DNA of 8,647 bases from Chloroflexota bacterium (GCA_027592975.1 JAQCJS010000031.1:1-8647); one strand, 5' to 3'. Shown: positions 1 through 6,415, numbered from the stretch's first letter. Notes: generated from the letters alone by a model not told the origin. Translations and numbers: made by a program.

Positions 1-294
1 CTGGCGCGCCGCACCGGCGCGCCCATCGTCGCGGTGTGGTGCTACCGCGACGCCCTCCCGGGACGGTACCGCCTGGTTGCGCGCCCCGTGCCGCTGCCTG
101 CCGCGAGCGGCGACCGGCAGGCGGACGTGGCCTCCGGGATGCGCGCGGTGCTCGATGCGCTGGAGGGCGCGATCCGCGAGGCGCCCGGACAGTGGTTCCC
201 GCTGTCGCCGGTCTGGTCCGGGCTGGCCGTGGACGGCCACAGCGGGCCTGAACGGGATCGAAACTCGTCAAGCCCCCGCGCCCGCCTACAATGA
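1..294 (+). CDS. Lysophospholipid acyltransferase, LpxL/HtrB/PatA-like (C-terminal part; 5' end outside window)
   Basis: Only the last 97 codons are present, read in frame from base 1 to the TGA at 292-294. The fragment opens with an A-R-R-T-G-A-P-I-V-A-V pattern and later has P-G-Q-W-F-P-L-S-P-V-W. This matches the end of the LPLAT superfamily members related to lauroyl/myristoyl acyltransferase and mycobacterial PatA, where a late 'PxQWxxxxPxW' is typical. Such enzymes transfer an acyl chain from acyl-ACP or acyl-CoA to a glycolipid at the inner membrane face. The catalytic HxxxxD box would lie upstream of the window and cannot be checked. After the conserved W the final 25 or so residues are Ser/Arg-rich and look like a non-conserved tail. 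The next gene starts inside this stop codon. The PimA-like and PI-synthase-like genes downstream favour a PatA-type role (acylating a mannosylated phosphoinositide), but this is inference from context. Confidence 0.72.
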   Translation: MARRTGAPIVAVWCYRDALPGRYRLVARPVPLPAASGDRQADVASGMRAVLDALEGAIREAPGQWFPLSPVWSGLAVDGHSGPERDRNSSSPRARLQ

Positions 295-1115
295 CTCCCA
301 TGACTGGCGAGCCGCTGCGCATGGATCGCGAAGAGCCCGGGACGCCCCGGCGGTTCGGGCGTGCCGACCTGCAGGTCCACACCTCGCACGGCGACGGCAT
401 GGAAGACGCCCGCAGCATCTTCGAGCGCATTGAACTGCGCGGCGAGTTGGACGTCATCGCGATCACCGATCACGACGACGTGCGCGGCGCGCTGGAGGCT
501 CGCGAGGTGCACGGCCGCTCGCGCTACCACTTCGATCTGATCACCGGGATCGAGGTGACCACGCGGCAGGGCCATCTGCTGGCGCTGTGGGTGGATCAGC
601 CGATCCCCTCGTTCCGGTCACTGGAGGCGACGGTGGCGGCGGTCCACCGCGCCGGCGGGATCGCCGTTGTGCCGCACCCGTTCTCGGCGCTCACACGCTC
701 CGTGGGGCGGCGGACGCTGGAACGCGTCCTGGCGATCGAGGACGAGGCCACGCACCCGGACGGCATCGAACTGGCGAACCCCACGAGCGTGGGATGGGAC
801 ACCGGCGCACGCGCCCGGCGGCTCAACGCCACGCGCTACCGCCTGGCCGAGACCGGCGGAAGCGACGCGCACTTCGTGGAGGCGATCGGCAACGCGTACA
901 CGCTGTTCCCGGGACGCGATGCCGCCATGCTGCGCACCGCGATCCTGGAGCGCCGCACGACTGGCGTGATCGACCAGGGGGCGCCCCTCCGCGATATCGG
1001 CGCGCGACGGCTCATGGCGCAGCAGGTGCGCGGCCTGGCGGTGACGCCTCGAAAGGTGCTGGGGCCAGCGGTCGCACGATTGCGCGATCGCTTCATGCGG
1101 ACGGGTTCCGCGTGA
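291..1115 (+). CDS. PHP-domain metal-dependent phosphoesterase
   Basis: This 274-residue protein is close to a stand-alone PHP domain, the fold of histidinol phosphatase and TrpH/RNase AM-type phosphoesterases. Metal-binding motifs occur in order: D26-L-Q-V-H30-T with G34-D-G, I58-T-D-H61-D, G86-I-E88, H95, H119, P128-H129-P, and G190-S-D192-A-H194. The first motif reads QxH where HxH is usual, so one classical metal ligand is replaced by Gln28; the rest look intact, so activity is plausible. The ATG at 291 overlaps the previous TGA (ATGA), which favours coupled initiation. Alternative starts are ATG at 300 and 321, since conservation begins only near residue 24. No convincing ribosome-binding site is seen. 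The C-terminal 40 residues are Arg/Ala-rich and not recognised. Substrate is unknown. Its position between acyltransferase and glycosyltransferase genes suggests a phospholipid head-group or sugar phosphate (inference). Confidence 0.85.
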   Translation: MTPMTGEPLRMDREEPGTPRRFGRADLQVHTSHGDGMEDARSIFERIELRGELDVIAITDHDDVRGALEAREVHGRSRYHFDLITGIEVTTRQGHLLALWVDQPIPSFRSLEATVAAVHRAGGIAVVPHPFSALTRSVGRRTLERVLAIEDEATHPDGIELANPTSVGWDTGARARRLNATRYRLAETGGSDAHFVEAIGNAYTLFPGRDAAMLRTAILERRTTGVIDQGAPLRDIGARRLMAQQVRGLAVTPRKVLGPAVARLRDRFMRTGSA

Positions 1116-2296
1116 AGGTCGCACTGGTCTCCCCGTACGACTGGGACGTCCCCGGCGGCGTGAACACGCACGTGGCGGCACTCGCCCAGAATCTGCGAGG
1201 CCACGGTCACACGGTGAAGATCCTCGCGCCCGCCGCGCGGGATGTGGATGACCCGGACGTGATCACCCTGGGTCGGCCGTGGCCGATGGCCGCCTCCGGA
1301 TCGGTCGTGCGCATCGCGCTCGATCCGATGGTGGGACGGCGGGTGAAGCAGGTGCTGCTGCGCGAGCAGTTCGACGTGGTGCACATCCACGAGCCGCTGA
1401 TGCCCGTGCTCCCGATCCACGTCCTGCGGCACTCCCGCACCGCCAATCCAGGCGTGGTGAACGTGGGCACGTTCCACGCGCGCAAGGACGGCGGCAACCG
1501 CCTGTACGCGTACGGCAGACGGCTGCTGAAGCGCTGGTTCCGGGAACTGGACGGCAAGATCGCCGTCTCGCCGCCCGCCAGCCAGTACGTGTCCCGCTAC
1601 TTCCCCGGCTACTACAACACCATCCCCAACGGCATCGATGTCGCCCACTGGTCGCGGCAGGACATCACCGCGGCAGCGGGGTACGAGGCGACGCAGAACA
1701 TCCTGTACACGGGGCGTGCGGAGAAGCGGAAGGGCCTGGCGGTGCTGATCCGTGCCTTCGGCATGGTGAACGCGCGCAACCCGGAGACGCGGCTAATCAT
1801 CGTCGGCCCGGACTCCCGTGCGCGCCGCCGGTACGAGGCATGGGTGGGGAGCAGCGGGCGCCGGGGGATCATCTTCGTCCCGGAGCAGCGCTACACCGAC
1901 CTGGTGCGCTTCCACCGTGCGAGCGACGTCTACTGCTCGCCCGCGCTGGGGCACGAGTCGCAGGGGTACGTGCTGCTGGAGGCGATGGCGGCGGGACTCC
2001 CGGTGGTGGCGTCCAACATCGAGGGGTACGCGTCCGTGATCACCCACGGCACGGACGGGCTCCTCGTCCGGCCGAACGACGCGATGGCGCTGGCTGACGC
2101 CCTGACCGGCCTCCTGAGCGACCCCCGGCGACGCAACGCGCTGGCGGCAGCCGGGCGCCTGACGGTGGAGGAATACTCCTGGCCCCGGGTCACGCAGCGC
2201 GTCCTCTCGTACTATGAACGGCTCCGCGATCAGCAGGAGACCGTGGGGGCCTCGCGGCGACTCGCACTTCGGCATACGCTGACAGCAGCACCATGA
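1112..2296 (+). CDS. GT4-family glycosyltransferase, PimA-like (phosphatidylinositol alpha-mannosyltransferase type)
   Basis: The 394-residue product has the GT-B fold of family GT4. The N-terminal Rossmann domain begins V-A-L-V-S-P-Y-D-W-D-V-P-G15-G-V-N-T-H-V, very close to the PimA start with its Pro-Gly-Gly loop. H91-I-H-E-P and G119-T-F-H122 follow; the latter His matches the PimA His in 'TFHT'. The C-terminal domain has I171-P-N-G-I-D, the donor-phosphate-binding pattern G201-R202-A-E-K-R-K207-G, and the retaining-GT EX7E motif E282 to E290 followed by A-M-A-A-G. PimA transfers mannose from GDP-mannose to phosphatidylinositol on the cytosolic membrane face; donor and acceptor here are inferred from similarity and neighbours. 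The GTG at 1112 overlaps the preceding TGA (GTGA) and falls exactly at the family N-terminus. The frame stays open far upstream, but that part is a shadow of the PHP gene. The last 20 or so residues appear non-conserved. Confidence 0.88.
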   Translation: MKVALVSPYDWDVPGGVNTHVAALAQNLRGHGHTVKILAPAARDVDDPDVITLGRPWPMAASGSVVRIALDPMVGRRVKQVLLREQFDVVHIHEPLMPVLPIHVLRHSRTANPGVVNVGTFHARKDGGNRLYAYGRRLLKRWFRELDGKIAVSPPASQYVSRYFPGYYNTIPNGIDVAHWSRQDITAAAGYEATQNILYTGRAEKRKGLAVLIRAFGMVNARNPETRLIIVGPDSRARRRYEAWVGSSGRRGIIFVPEQRYTDLVRFHRASDVYCSPALGHESQGYVLLEAMAAGLPVVASNIEGYASVITHGTDGLLVRPNDAMALADALTGLLSDPRRRNALAAAGRLTVEEYSWPRVTQRVLSYYERLRDQQETVGASRRLALRHTLTAAP

Positions 2297-2943
2297 ACGT
2301 ACGACTGCTTCCCGCCCGTCCCCCTGCCGCCGCGATCGCCCCGATCGTGCGGCTGCTCGCCGCGCTGGGCGTGACGCCCGCGGCGCTCACGACCGCGGGG
2401 CTGCTGGGCAATGTGCTGGCGACTGCGCTGATCGTGCAGGGATCCCTGCTCGCCGGCGGGATCGTGTTGCTGCTGGCGAGCGCGCTGGACATGCTTGATG
2501 GCGCGCTGGCCCGCTCGACCAACAGCGCCTCGAGGTTCGGGGCGATGTTCGACTCCGTGCTCGACCGCTTCTCGGAGGCCGTCGTCCTGTTCGGCATCGC
2601 GTGGTACGCATTCGAGACAGGCAACCGCGACCAGACGCTGCTCGCGTTCGCGGCGGTCGTCGGCTCGCTGATGGTGTCGTACGTCCGGGCGCGGGCGGAG
2701 GGACTGAACATTGAGTTGCGAGATGGCATCTTCACGCGCGCCGAGCGCGTGGTGCTGACGGGCGCGATGCTGATCCTCGGCTACGTCACCGTGGGCCTCT
2801 GGATCCTCGCCACCGTCTCCTTGTTCACGGCGTTCCAGCGCCTGTGGATCGCGAGCCGGATGCTGCTGGAGGCGGACGCCCCGTCCCGCCCACCGCGACG
2901 CACCGCCGCGCCGAAGGGCGTGAAGCCCGAGCCGCGGCGGTGA
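2293..2943 (+). CDS. CDP-alcohol phosphatidyltransferase, PI(P)-synthase-like
   Basis: This 216-residue integral membrane enzyme contains the complete CDP-alcohol phosphotransferase signature D66xxD69-G70xxA73-R74(x8)G83xxxD87xxxD91. The four Asp residues bind the divalent metals and the CDP-lipid. Hydrophobic stretches at about 30-65, 93-107, 115-130 and 150-175 fit the six-helix family. The later pattern S129-Y-V-R-A-R-A-E-G and D144-G-I-F-T-R-A-E-R-V resembles actinobacterial phosphatidylinositol-phosphate synthases ('SYVKARAE...ERPERL' type) more than PGP synthases. The likely reaction is CDP-diacylglycerol plus an inositol phosphate (or similar alcohol) giving a phospholipid and CMP. The head group is not proven. 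The ATG sits in an ATGA overlap with the GT4 stop. The basic Pro/Arg-rich tail from about residue 195 is probably cytosolic. The adjacent PimA-like enzyme would use its product. Confidence 0.86.
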   Translation: MNVRLLPARPPAAAIAPIVRLLAALGVTPAALTTAGLLGNVLATALIVQGSLLAGGIVLLLASALDMLDGALARSTNSASRFGAMFDSVLDRFSEAVVLFGIAWYAFETGNRDQTLLAFAAVVGSLMVSYVRARAEGLNIELRDGIFTRAERVVLTGAMLILGYVTVGLWILATVSLFTAFQRLWIASRMLLEADAPSRPPRRTAAPKGVKPEPRR

Positions 2944-3770
2944 CCATCGCCTCCGGCCCGCTCGCGCGCGAGGCCGAGCTCGAGGTGATGCAGTTCTTCG
3001 CGGAACGCATCGCGCGGCCGGTCAGCATTGACGTGTGGACGCGCCGCGACACCGGCCTGGTGCTTCCCGACCGCGACACCTCCCTCCATGACCAGCAGCA
3101 GTTGGCGCTCATGCGCCAGTTCGTGCGCCTCTCCCCGCTGATCTCGGTCACGCCGTACGACGTGGAGCGTCATGCGGACCGCGCCGCCGAGGCACGCGTG
3201 GATCTGACGCCCATGACCGTGCTGCGATGCGGCGGGCGCTCCGTGCAGTACCTGGGGATGGCCGGCGGGCTGCTGTTCCCCGCCTTCCTGGACGTGATGT
3301 CCTACCTGTCGGTGGGCACCACCCCGCTGGACGAATCGTCACGCGAGGTGCTGGCGACGCTCCGGGAGCCGGTGCAGCTGGAGCTGCTGGTCGCGCCGTA
3401 CGACAACTATTCCGCGCACCTGATGCGGCTGGCGTCCGCGCTGGCGGTGGAGTGCCGCATGGTGCGGCTCCGCATCGTGGACGCGACGGAGTACCCGATC
3501 TTCGCCTCGCTGCGCGCGGTGAGCGGCGTGCCGGTGCTCTCGATCAACGGGCAGCGCTTCATGGGCGTGTGGGACGAGACCGAGCTGGTCGAGCAGATCC
3601 GTCGCATCGAGGCCAGCGACACGGAGCCGGTGGCGCGCAGCACCGTCTACGCCACTCCCTTCATCACGGAGGCCGAGGCGCGCGCGATGGAGGCGGAGAG
3701 CGCCGCCGAGGTCGTGAGCGCGATGGCCCCCGCGCCCTCGGGCGGCCTCTACATCCCCGGCCGGGACTAG
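2940..3770 (+). CDS. Two-domain thioredoxin-fold protein, PDO-like, lacking both CxxC active sites
   Basis: The 276-residue product aligns, from memory, with archaeal and thermophile protein disulfide oxidoreductases (glutaredoxin-like, two fused thioredoxin folds). Domain 1 spans about 15-125, with a likely cis-Pro at T90-P91 and the linker pattern Y104-L-G-M-A-G-G-L-L-F. Domain 2 spans about 144-225, with V145-Q-L-E-L-L-V-A-P, V180-D-A-T-E-Y-P, and a cis-Pro at G196-V-P198 followed by I202-N-G. The catalytic CxxC motifs are replaced: domain 1 by about S48-L-H-D51 and domain 2 by D155-N-Y-S158. The only cysteines, C97 and C172, are elsewhere. A classical thiol-disulfide role is therefore excluded; a structural, chaperone or binding role is possible. 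The tail from about 228 is acidic/Ala-rich and looks disordered. The GTG at 2940 makes a GTGA overlap with the previous stop; ATG at 2988 is an alternative. It is the last gene of the lipid operon. No signal peptide is seen, so it is probably cytosolic. Confidence 0.8.
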   Translation: MTIASGPLAREAELEVMQFFAERIARPVSIDVWTRRDTGLVLPDRDTSLHDQQQLALMRQFVRLSPLISVTPYDVERHADRAAEARVDLTPMTVLRCGGRSVQYLGMAGGLLFPAFLDVMSYLSVGTTPLDESSREVLATLREPVQLELLVAPYDNYSAHLMRLASALAVECRMVRLRIVDATEYPIFASLRAVSGVPVLSINGQRFMGVWDETELVEQIRRIEASDTEPVARSTVYATPFITEAEARAMEAESAAEVVSAMAPAPSGGLYIPGRD

Positions 3771-3774
3771 GCCG
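3771..3774. other. Convergent 4-nt gap between two transcription units
   Basis: The plus-strand lipid operon stops at 3768-3770 (TAG), and the minus-strand peptidase gene stops at 3777-3775 (TAG). Only four bases separate them. I see no stem followed by a T-run on either strand. The nearest symmetry is the loopless palindrome CCCGGCCGGG at 3756-3765, inside the coding end. Transcripts from both sides probably overlap at their 3' ends, or terminate by another mechanism. Confidence 0.6.
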
Positions 3775-5148
3775 CTAAGCCTTCCTTCGGGACAGCCGCA
3801 GCGCCAGGAACCCGAGCACCGCCGCCACCACCACCGCGCCGCCGCCCACGGTGATCGCCGTCGTCGGCGAGACCGCTGCGCTGGGCGCGCTGCTGACGGC
3901 ACCGACCGCCCCGGAGGTGTTCTCCGCGGACGTGACGGAGGTGGGGATGCCCAGCGGAGGCTGCGTCGCCTGCGCCCCCGCGATGCTGGGCGCACGCGGC
4001 ACGGGCGGGAAGTCGATGGTCGCCAGGCCGACGCTCTTGCGCCAGGCGTTGTAGAGGCCGTCCTGATCCACGCCAATGTTCTTCTCGAGCGCCTCGTCCA
4101 TCGCGGCGCCCTCCTTCACCGTCTTGAAGACCCCGGCGAACTTGTCCTTTCCGTACGTGTCCACCATGAACTTCACGGTCGACCAGGACTGGCCGTAGAA
4201 GACATCCACCTGCCCGGGCTGGTTGGTGGGCGCGGCCATATTGCGAAGGCGCGCCAGGCCGTCCGCCTTGATCGCGCGCTCCACGGCGGGCTTGTAGCCG
4301 CCCGGGTCCTTCTGCGCGTAGACCGCCGTCCCCTCGTCGATCCACGAGGGAACCTGCGAGAACGGACCATCGCCCGCGACCTTCGTGACGATGTGCGCCG
4401 CCTCGTGCCGTGCCACGTCCCCGAACCCGCCCAGCGGGTCATAAATGTGGAGCACGTCGGCGGAGACGCGCGAGCCACCGGTGATCACCTGCTGGTCGAA
4501 CGTGGCGGCACGCGGCCGCTGGGCGGCCTTCGCGTCCGCGCTGTTCCGCCAGACCACCACGCGCACGTCGTACTGGAGCTTCACGTTGAGCAGCGCCTCG
4601 GTCGTGGCGAGCCCCTCGGCCGTGGAGGTGAGAGCGAGCTGCCCGTTCGCGTCGTTCCCGCCGTACCAGTAGACGGTGACGCGGCCTTCCTTCTTCGACT
4701 GCCACTGGTAGCGGCCGTCCAGGAAGGTCATGGTCGCCTCGGGCGTGTTGGTGGTGGCGCCGTTCTTGTCGGTGACCGCCCACGAGTAGGTGATCTGCGT
4801 CCCCGTGGGGATGTAGCGCTCCGCGCTGATGGTCTGGAGCGTGGCGGAGATGTCCGCGGCCCGCCCGCCCGCGACTTCGGCGCGCAGCGATCCGCCCACG
4901 TTCCCGTCCGGGCTCAGGACCTTGTAGTTGACCACGGCCGAGGCGATGTCCGCGTCTCCGGTCACGCGCACCTTGAACGTGAGGGAGGTGGGGTCGGGCG
5001 TCTCCACGGCCACGCCGCTCGCCTGCGGGGCGGCGTGCGAGATGCCCGGGGCCACCAGCATGAGCGCGAGCGCGCCGACGAAGGCGACGGCGGCGAGGCG
5101 GAGGCCCAGGGCGCCTCGGACCGCACGCGAGCGAGATCTCTGGGTCAT
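3775..5148 (-). CDS. Exported, C-terminally membrane-anchored HExxH metallopeptidase-like protein (peptidase MA-like, gluzincin type)
   Basis: The product is 457 residues. An Arg-rich start and hydrophobic core (about 17-35) end in S-H-A39, a good signal-peptidase I site. Residues 40-150 form a beta-rich region that I do not recognise by name. The core at about 155-375 resembles the peptidase MA-like domain: zinc motif H248-E249-A-A-H252, then W269-I-D-E272-G, whose Glu lies at the third-ligand position of gluzincins. A Pro/Ser/Thr/Ala-rich linker (about 380-430) leads to one transmembrane helix (about 433-450) and an R-R-K-A stop-transfer end. It is thus probably an extracytoplasmic, membrane-anchored zinc peptidase; substrate unknown. 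The ATG at 5148 is chosen because GGGAGG at 5161-5156 lies 7 nt upstream. A GTG at 5151 is in frame but only 4 nt from that site. The ATG overlaps the TGA of prfB by one base, suggesting translational coupling. Confidence 0.82.
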   Translation of the reverse strand: MTQRSRSRAVRGALGLRLAAVAFVGALALMLVAPGISHAAPQASGVAVETPDPTSLTFKVRVTGDADIASAVVNYKVLSPDGNVGGSLRAEVAGGRAADISATLQTISAERYIPTGTQITYSWAVTDKNGATTNTPEATMTFLDGRYQWQSKKEGRVTVYWYGGNDANGQLALTSTAEGLATTEALLNVKLQYDVRVVVWRNSADAKAAQRPRAATFDQQVITGGSRVSADVLHIYDPLGGFGDVARHEAAHIVTKVAGDGPFSQVPSWIDEGTAVYAQKDPGGYKPAVERAIKADGLARLRNMAAPTNQPGQVDVFYGQSWSTVKFMVDTYGKDKFAGVFKTVKEGAAMDEALEKNIGVDQDGLYNAWRKSVGLATIDFPPVPRAPSIAGAQATQPPLGIPTSVTSAENTSGAVGAVSSAPSAAVSPTTAITVGGGAVVVAAVLGFLALRLSRRKA

Positions 5149-6276
5149 CACGTAGCCTCCCCATCGTCCACGCCCACCTGGTTACGCAGGTAGGCCGTGA
5201 TGAACTCGTCGATCGCGCCGTCCAGGACGGCCCCCGTGTCGCTGGTCTCCACGCTGGTGCGGAGATCCTTCACCATCTTGTACGGGTGCAGGACGTAGGA
5301 GCGGATCTGGCTCCCCCACCCGGCGTCCACGTGCACCCCGCGGATCTTCGCCCGCTCGATCTCTCGCTTCTCGATCTCCATTTCAAGGAGCCTCGAATGG
5401 AGTACGAGCATGGCGCTCTCGCGGTTTCGATTCTGTGAACGTTCATTCTGGCAGGTCACCATGATCCCGGTGGGGATGTGCAGGATGCGCACCGCCGTGT
5501 CGTTCTTCTGGACGTTCTGGCCGCCATGCCCGCTGGCCCGGTAGGTGTCGATCCGCAGGTCGTCCGGGTCGATATCGACCGTGACGTCGCCCTGCTCCGC
5601 CTCCGGCATGACCTCCACCAGAGCGAACGTGGTGTGGCGCGAGTGCAAGGAGTCGAACGGCGAGATCCGCACCAGCCGGTGTGACCCGCGCTCCGAGCGC
5701 AGCAGCCCGTAGGCGTTCTCGCCCTCGATGCGGACCTCCACGGACTTGATGCCCGCCTCATCGCCCGGACTGAGGGACAGGATGTCGGTCTTGAACTTGT
5801 GGGATTCCGCCCAGCGCAGGTACATGCGCAGCAGGATCTCCGTCCAGTCCTGGGCCTCGGTGCCGCCCTCGCGGGCGTGGATGGAGATGAGCGCGTTGCG
5901 GCTGTCGTACGGGCCGCTGAGGGTCAGCGTGACCTCCAGCGCCTGGTACTCCCGCTCCAGCGCGGAGAGGTCCCGCTCGATGTCCTCGGTCAGCCCGGCG
6001 CGCTCCTCGTCCGTCGCCTCCTCGGCGAGTTCAAGCAGCGCCTGCACGTCCGCGGAGTGCGTCTCGATGTCCTGCCAGGTGGAAAGGAGCCCCTCCAGGC
6101 GGGCAACGCCGCGCATGACGCGCTGGGCGTTCGCCCGGTCGTCCCAGAGGTCGGACGCCTGGGCGTCCTCGCGGAGGAGGTCTAGTTCTTGCTGCTTTGC
6201 GGGCAGGTCAAAGTCGCACCTGAATGTCCCGCACGCGCTCCAGGAGCTCGGCGACTCGTTGCTTCCATTCGTCCAT
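5148..6276 (-). CDS. prfB: Peptide chain release factor 2, expressed through a programmed +1 frameshift
   Basis: RF2 releases peptides at UGA and UAA codons. The start is ATG at 6276: 22 codons (M-D-E-W-K-Q-R-V to V-R-L) run to an in-frame TGA at 6210-6208. A +1 shift at CTT/TGA then continues with GAC (D-L-P-A-K-Q-Q-E-L) to the TGA at 5150-5148. The fused product is 375 residues, near the E. coli length. In it S-P-F, the stop-codon recognition tripeptide, falls at 205-207, and G-G-Q, the peptidyl-transferase motif within G-H-G-G-Q-N, at 251-253. The G-G-T-E-A-Q-D-W block of class I factors is also present. An ATG at 6284 in the downstream frame is a shadow start that gives an unrelated N-terminus. 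Expression is expected to be self-limiting, because ample RF2 favours termination at the internal TGA. No strong ribosome-binding site with normal spacing precedes the ATG; GGGGG at 6282-6278 is unusually close. Confidence 0.95.
6207..6221 (-). promoter_or_regulatory. prfB programmed +1 frameshift signal
   Basis: The slippery heptamer CTTTGAC runs 6213 to 6207 on the minus strand, with the UGA at 6210-6208 in the zero frame. An anti-SD-pairing AGGTG at 6221-6217 is followed by exactly three bases (CGA) before CTT. This is the same spacing as the well-studied E. coli site, where AGGGGG precedes TAT and CTT. The tRNA-Leu on CUU slips to UUU and decoding resumes at GAC. The zero-frame peptide and the shifted frame both match RF2 sequence, which confirms the site. 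Confidence 0.95.
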
Positions 6277-6415
6277 GCCCCCATGTTCGCACGCCGGAGG
6301 GAGGGATGCGAGGAGCGGGAGCGCGGGCCGCGAAGCGGGTCCGAGGCGGGAGGGCCCTCACCCCAGCCCTCTCTCCCTTCGCAGGAGAGGGGGCCGGAAC
6401 GGGAGCCCCTACCCG
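6277..6415 (-). other. folD-prfB intergenic region
   Basis: These 139 bases separate the folD stop from the prfB start and contain no supported gene. The folD-proximal part holds the palindromic repeat described separately. The prfB-proximal part (about 6300-6350) is purine-rich on the plus strand, and I see no clear -10/-35 pair. prfB may be read through from folD or have its own unrecognised promoter here. Confidence 0.5.
6355..6394. repeat. G+C-rich palindromic intergenic repeat, possible hairpin terminator
   Basis: CCCTCACCCCAG at 6355-6366 leads into an inverted repeat. The left arm at 6366-6376 (GCCCTCTCTCC) pairs with the right arm at 6384-6394 (GGAGAGGGGGC), giving 11 base pairs with one G-T, around the loop CTTCGCA. 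From memory, 'CCCTCACCCC..CCCTCTCCC..GGGAGAGGG' elements are a common dispersed intergenic repeat in many high-GC bacterial genomes. No T-run follows on either strand, so intrinsic termination is uncertain. It could instead act as an RNA-stabilising or transcription-attenuating hairpin after folD. Confidence 0.6.

Noticed and set aside
587..1111. In-frame upstream extension of the GT4 gene
   Set aside because: The extension overlaps the PHP coding region, shows no family similarity, and the GT4 fold begins exactly at the GTG 1112.
2844..2939. Longer N-terminus for the thioredoxin-fold protein
   Set aside because: It lies inside the phosphatidyltransferase gene in another frame. The GTG at 2940 follows the operon's overlap pattern and precedes the conserved region.
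2940..3770. Degenerate PDO-like gene as a decaying pseudogene
   Set aside because: The frame is intact over 276 codons, structural motifs outside the active sites are kept, and the gene is translationally coupled.
4393..5193. Plus-strand open frame of 266 codons opposite the peptidase gene
   Set aside because: It mirrors the well-supported signal-peptide/HExxH gene, and its composition (V/R/G/H-rich) is that of an antisense shadow.
6208..6210. In-frame TGA as a sign that prfB is a pseudogene
   Set aside because: The CTTTGAC context, the correctly spaced SD-like element and intact SPF and GGQ motifs show programmed frameshifting.
6214..6284. prfB start at ATG 6284 in the downstream frame
   Set aside because: The resulting first 25 residues do not resemble RF2, whereas the other frame from ATG 6276 does and ends in a canonical frameshift site.
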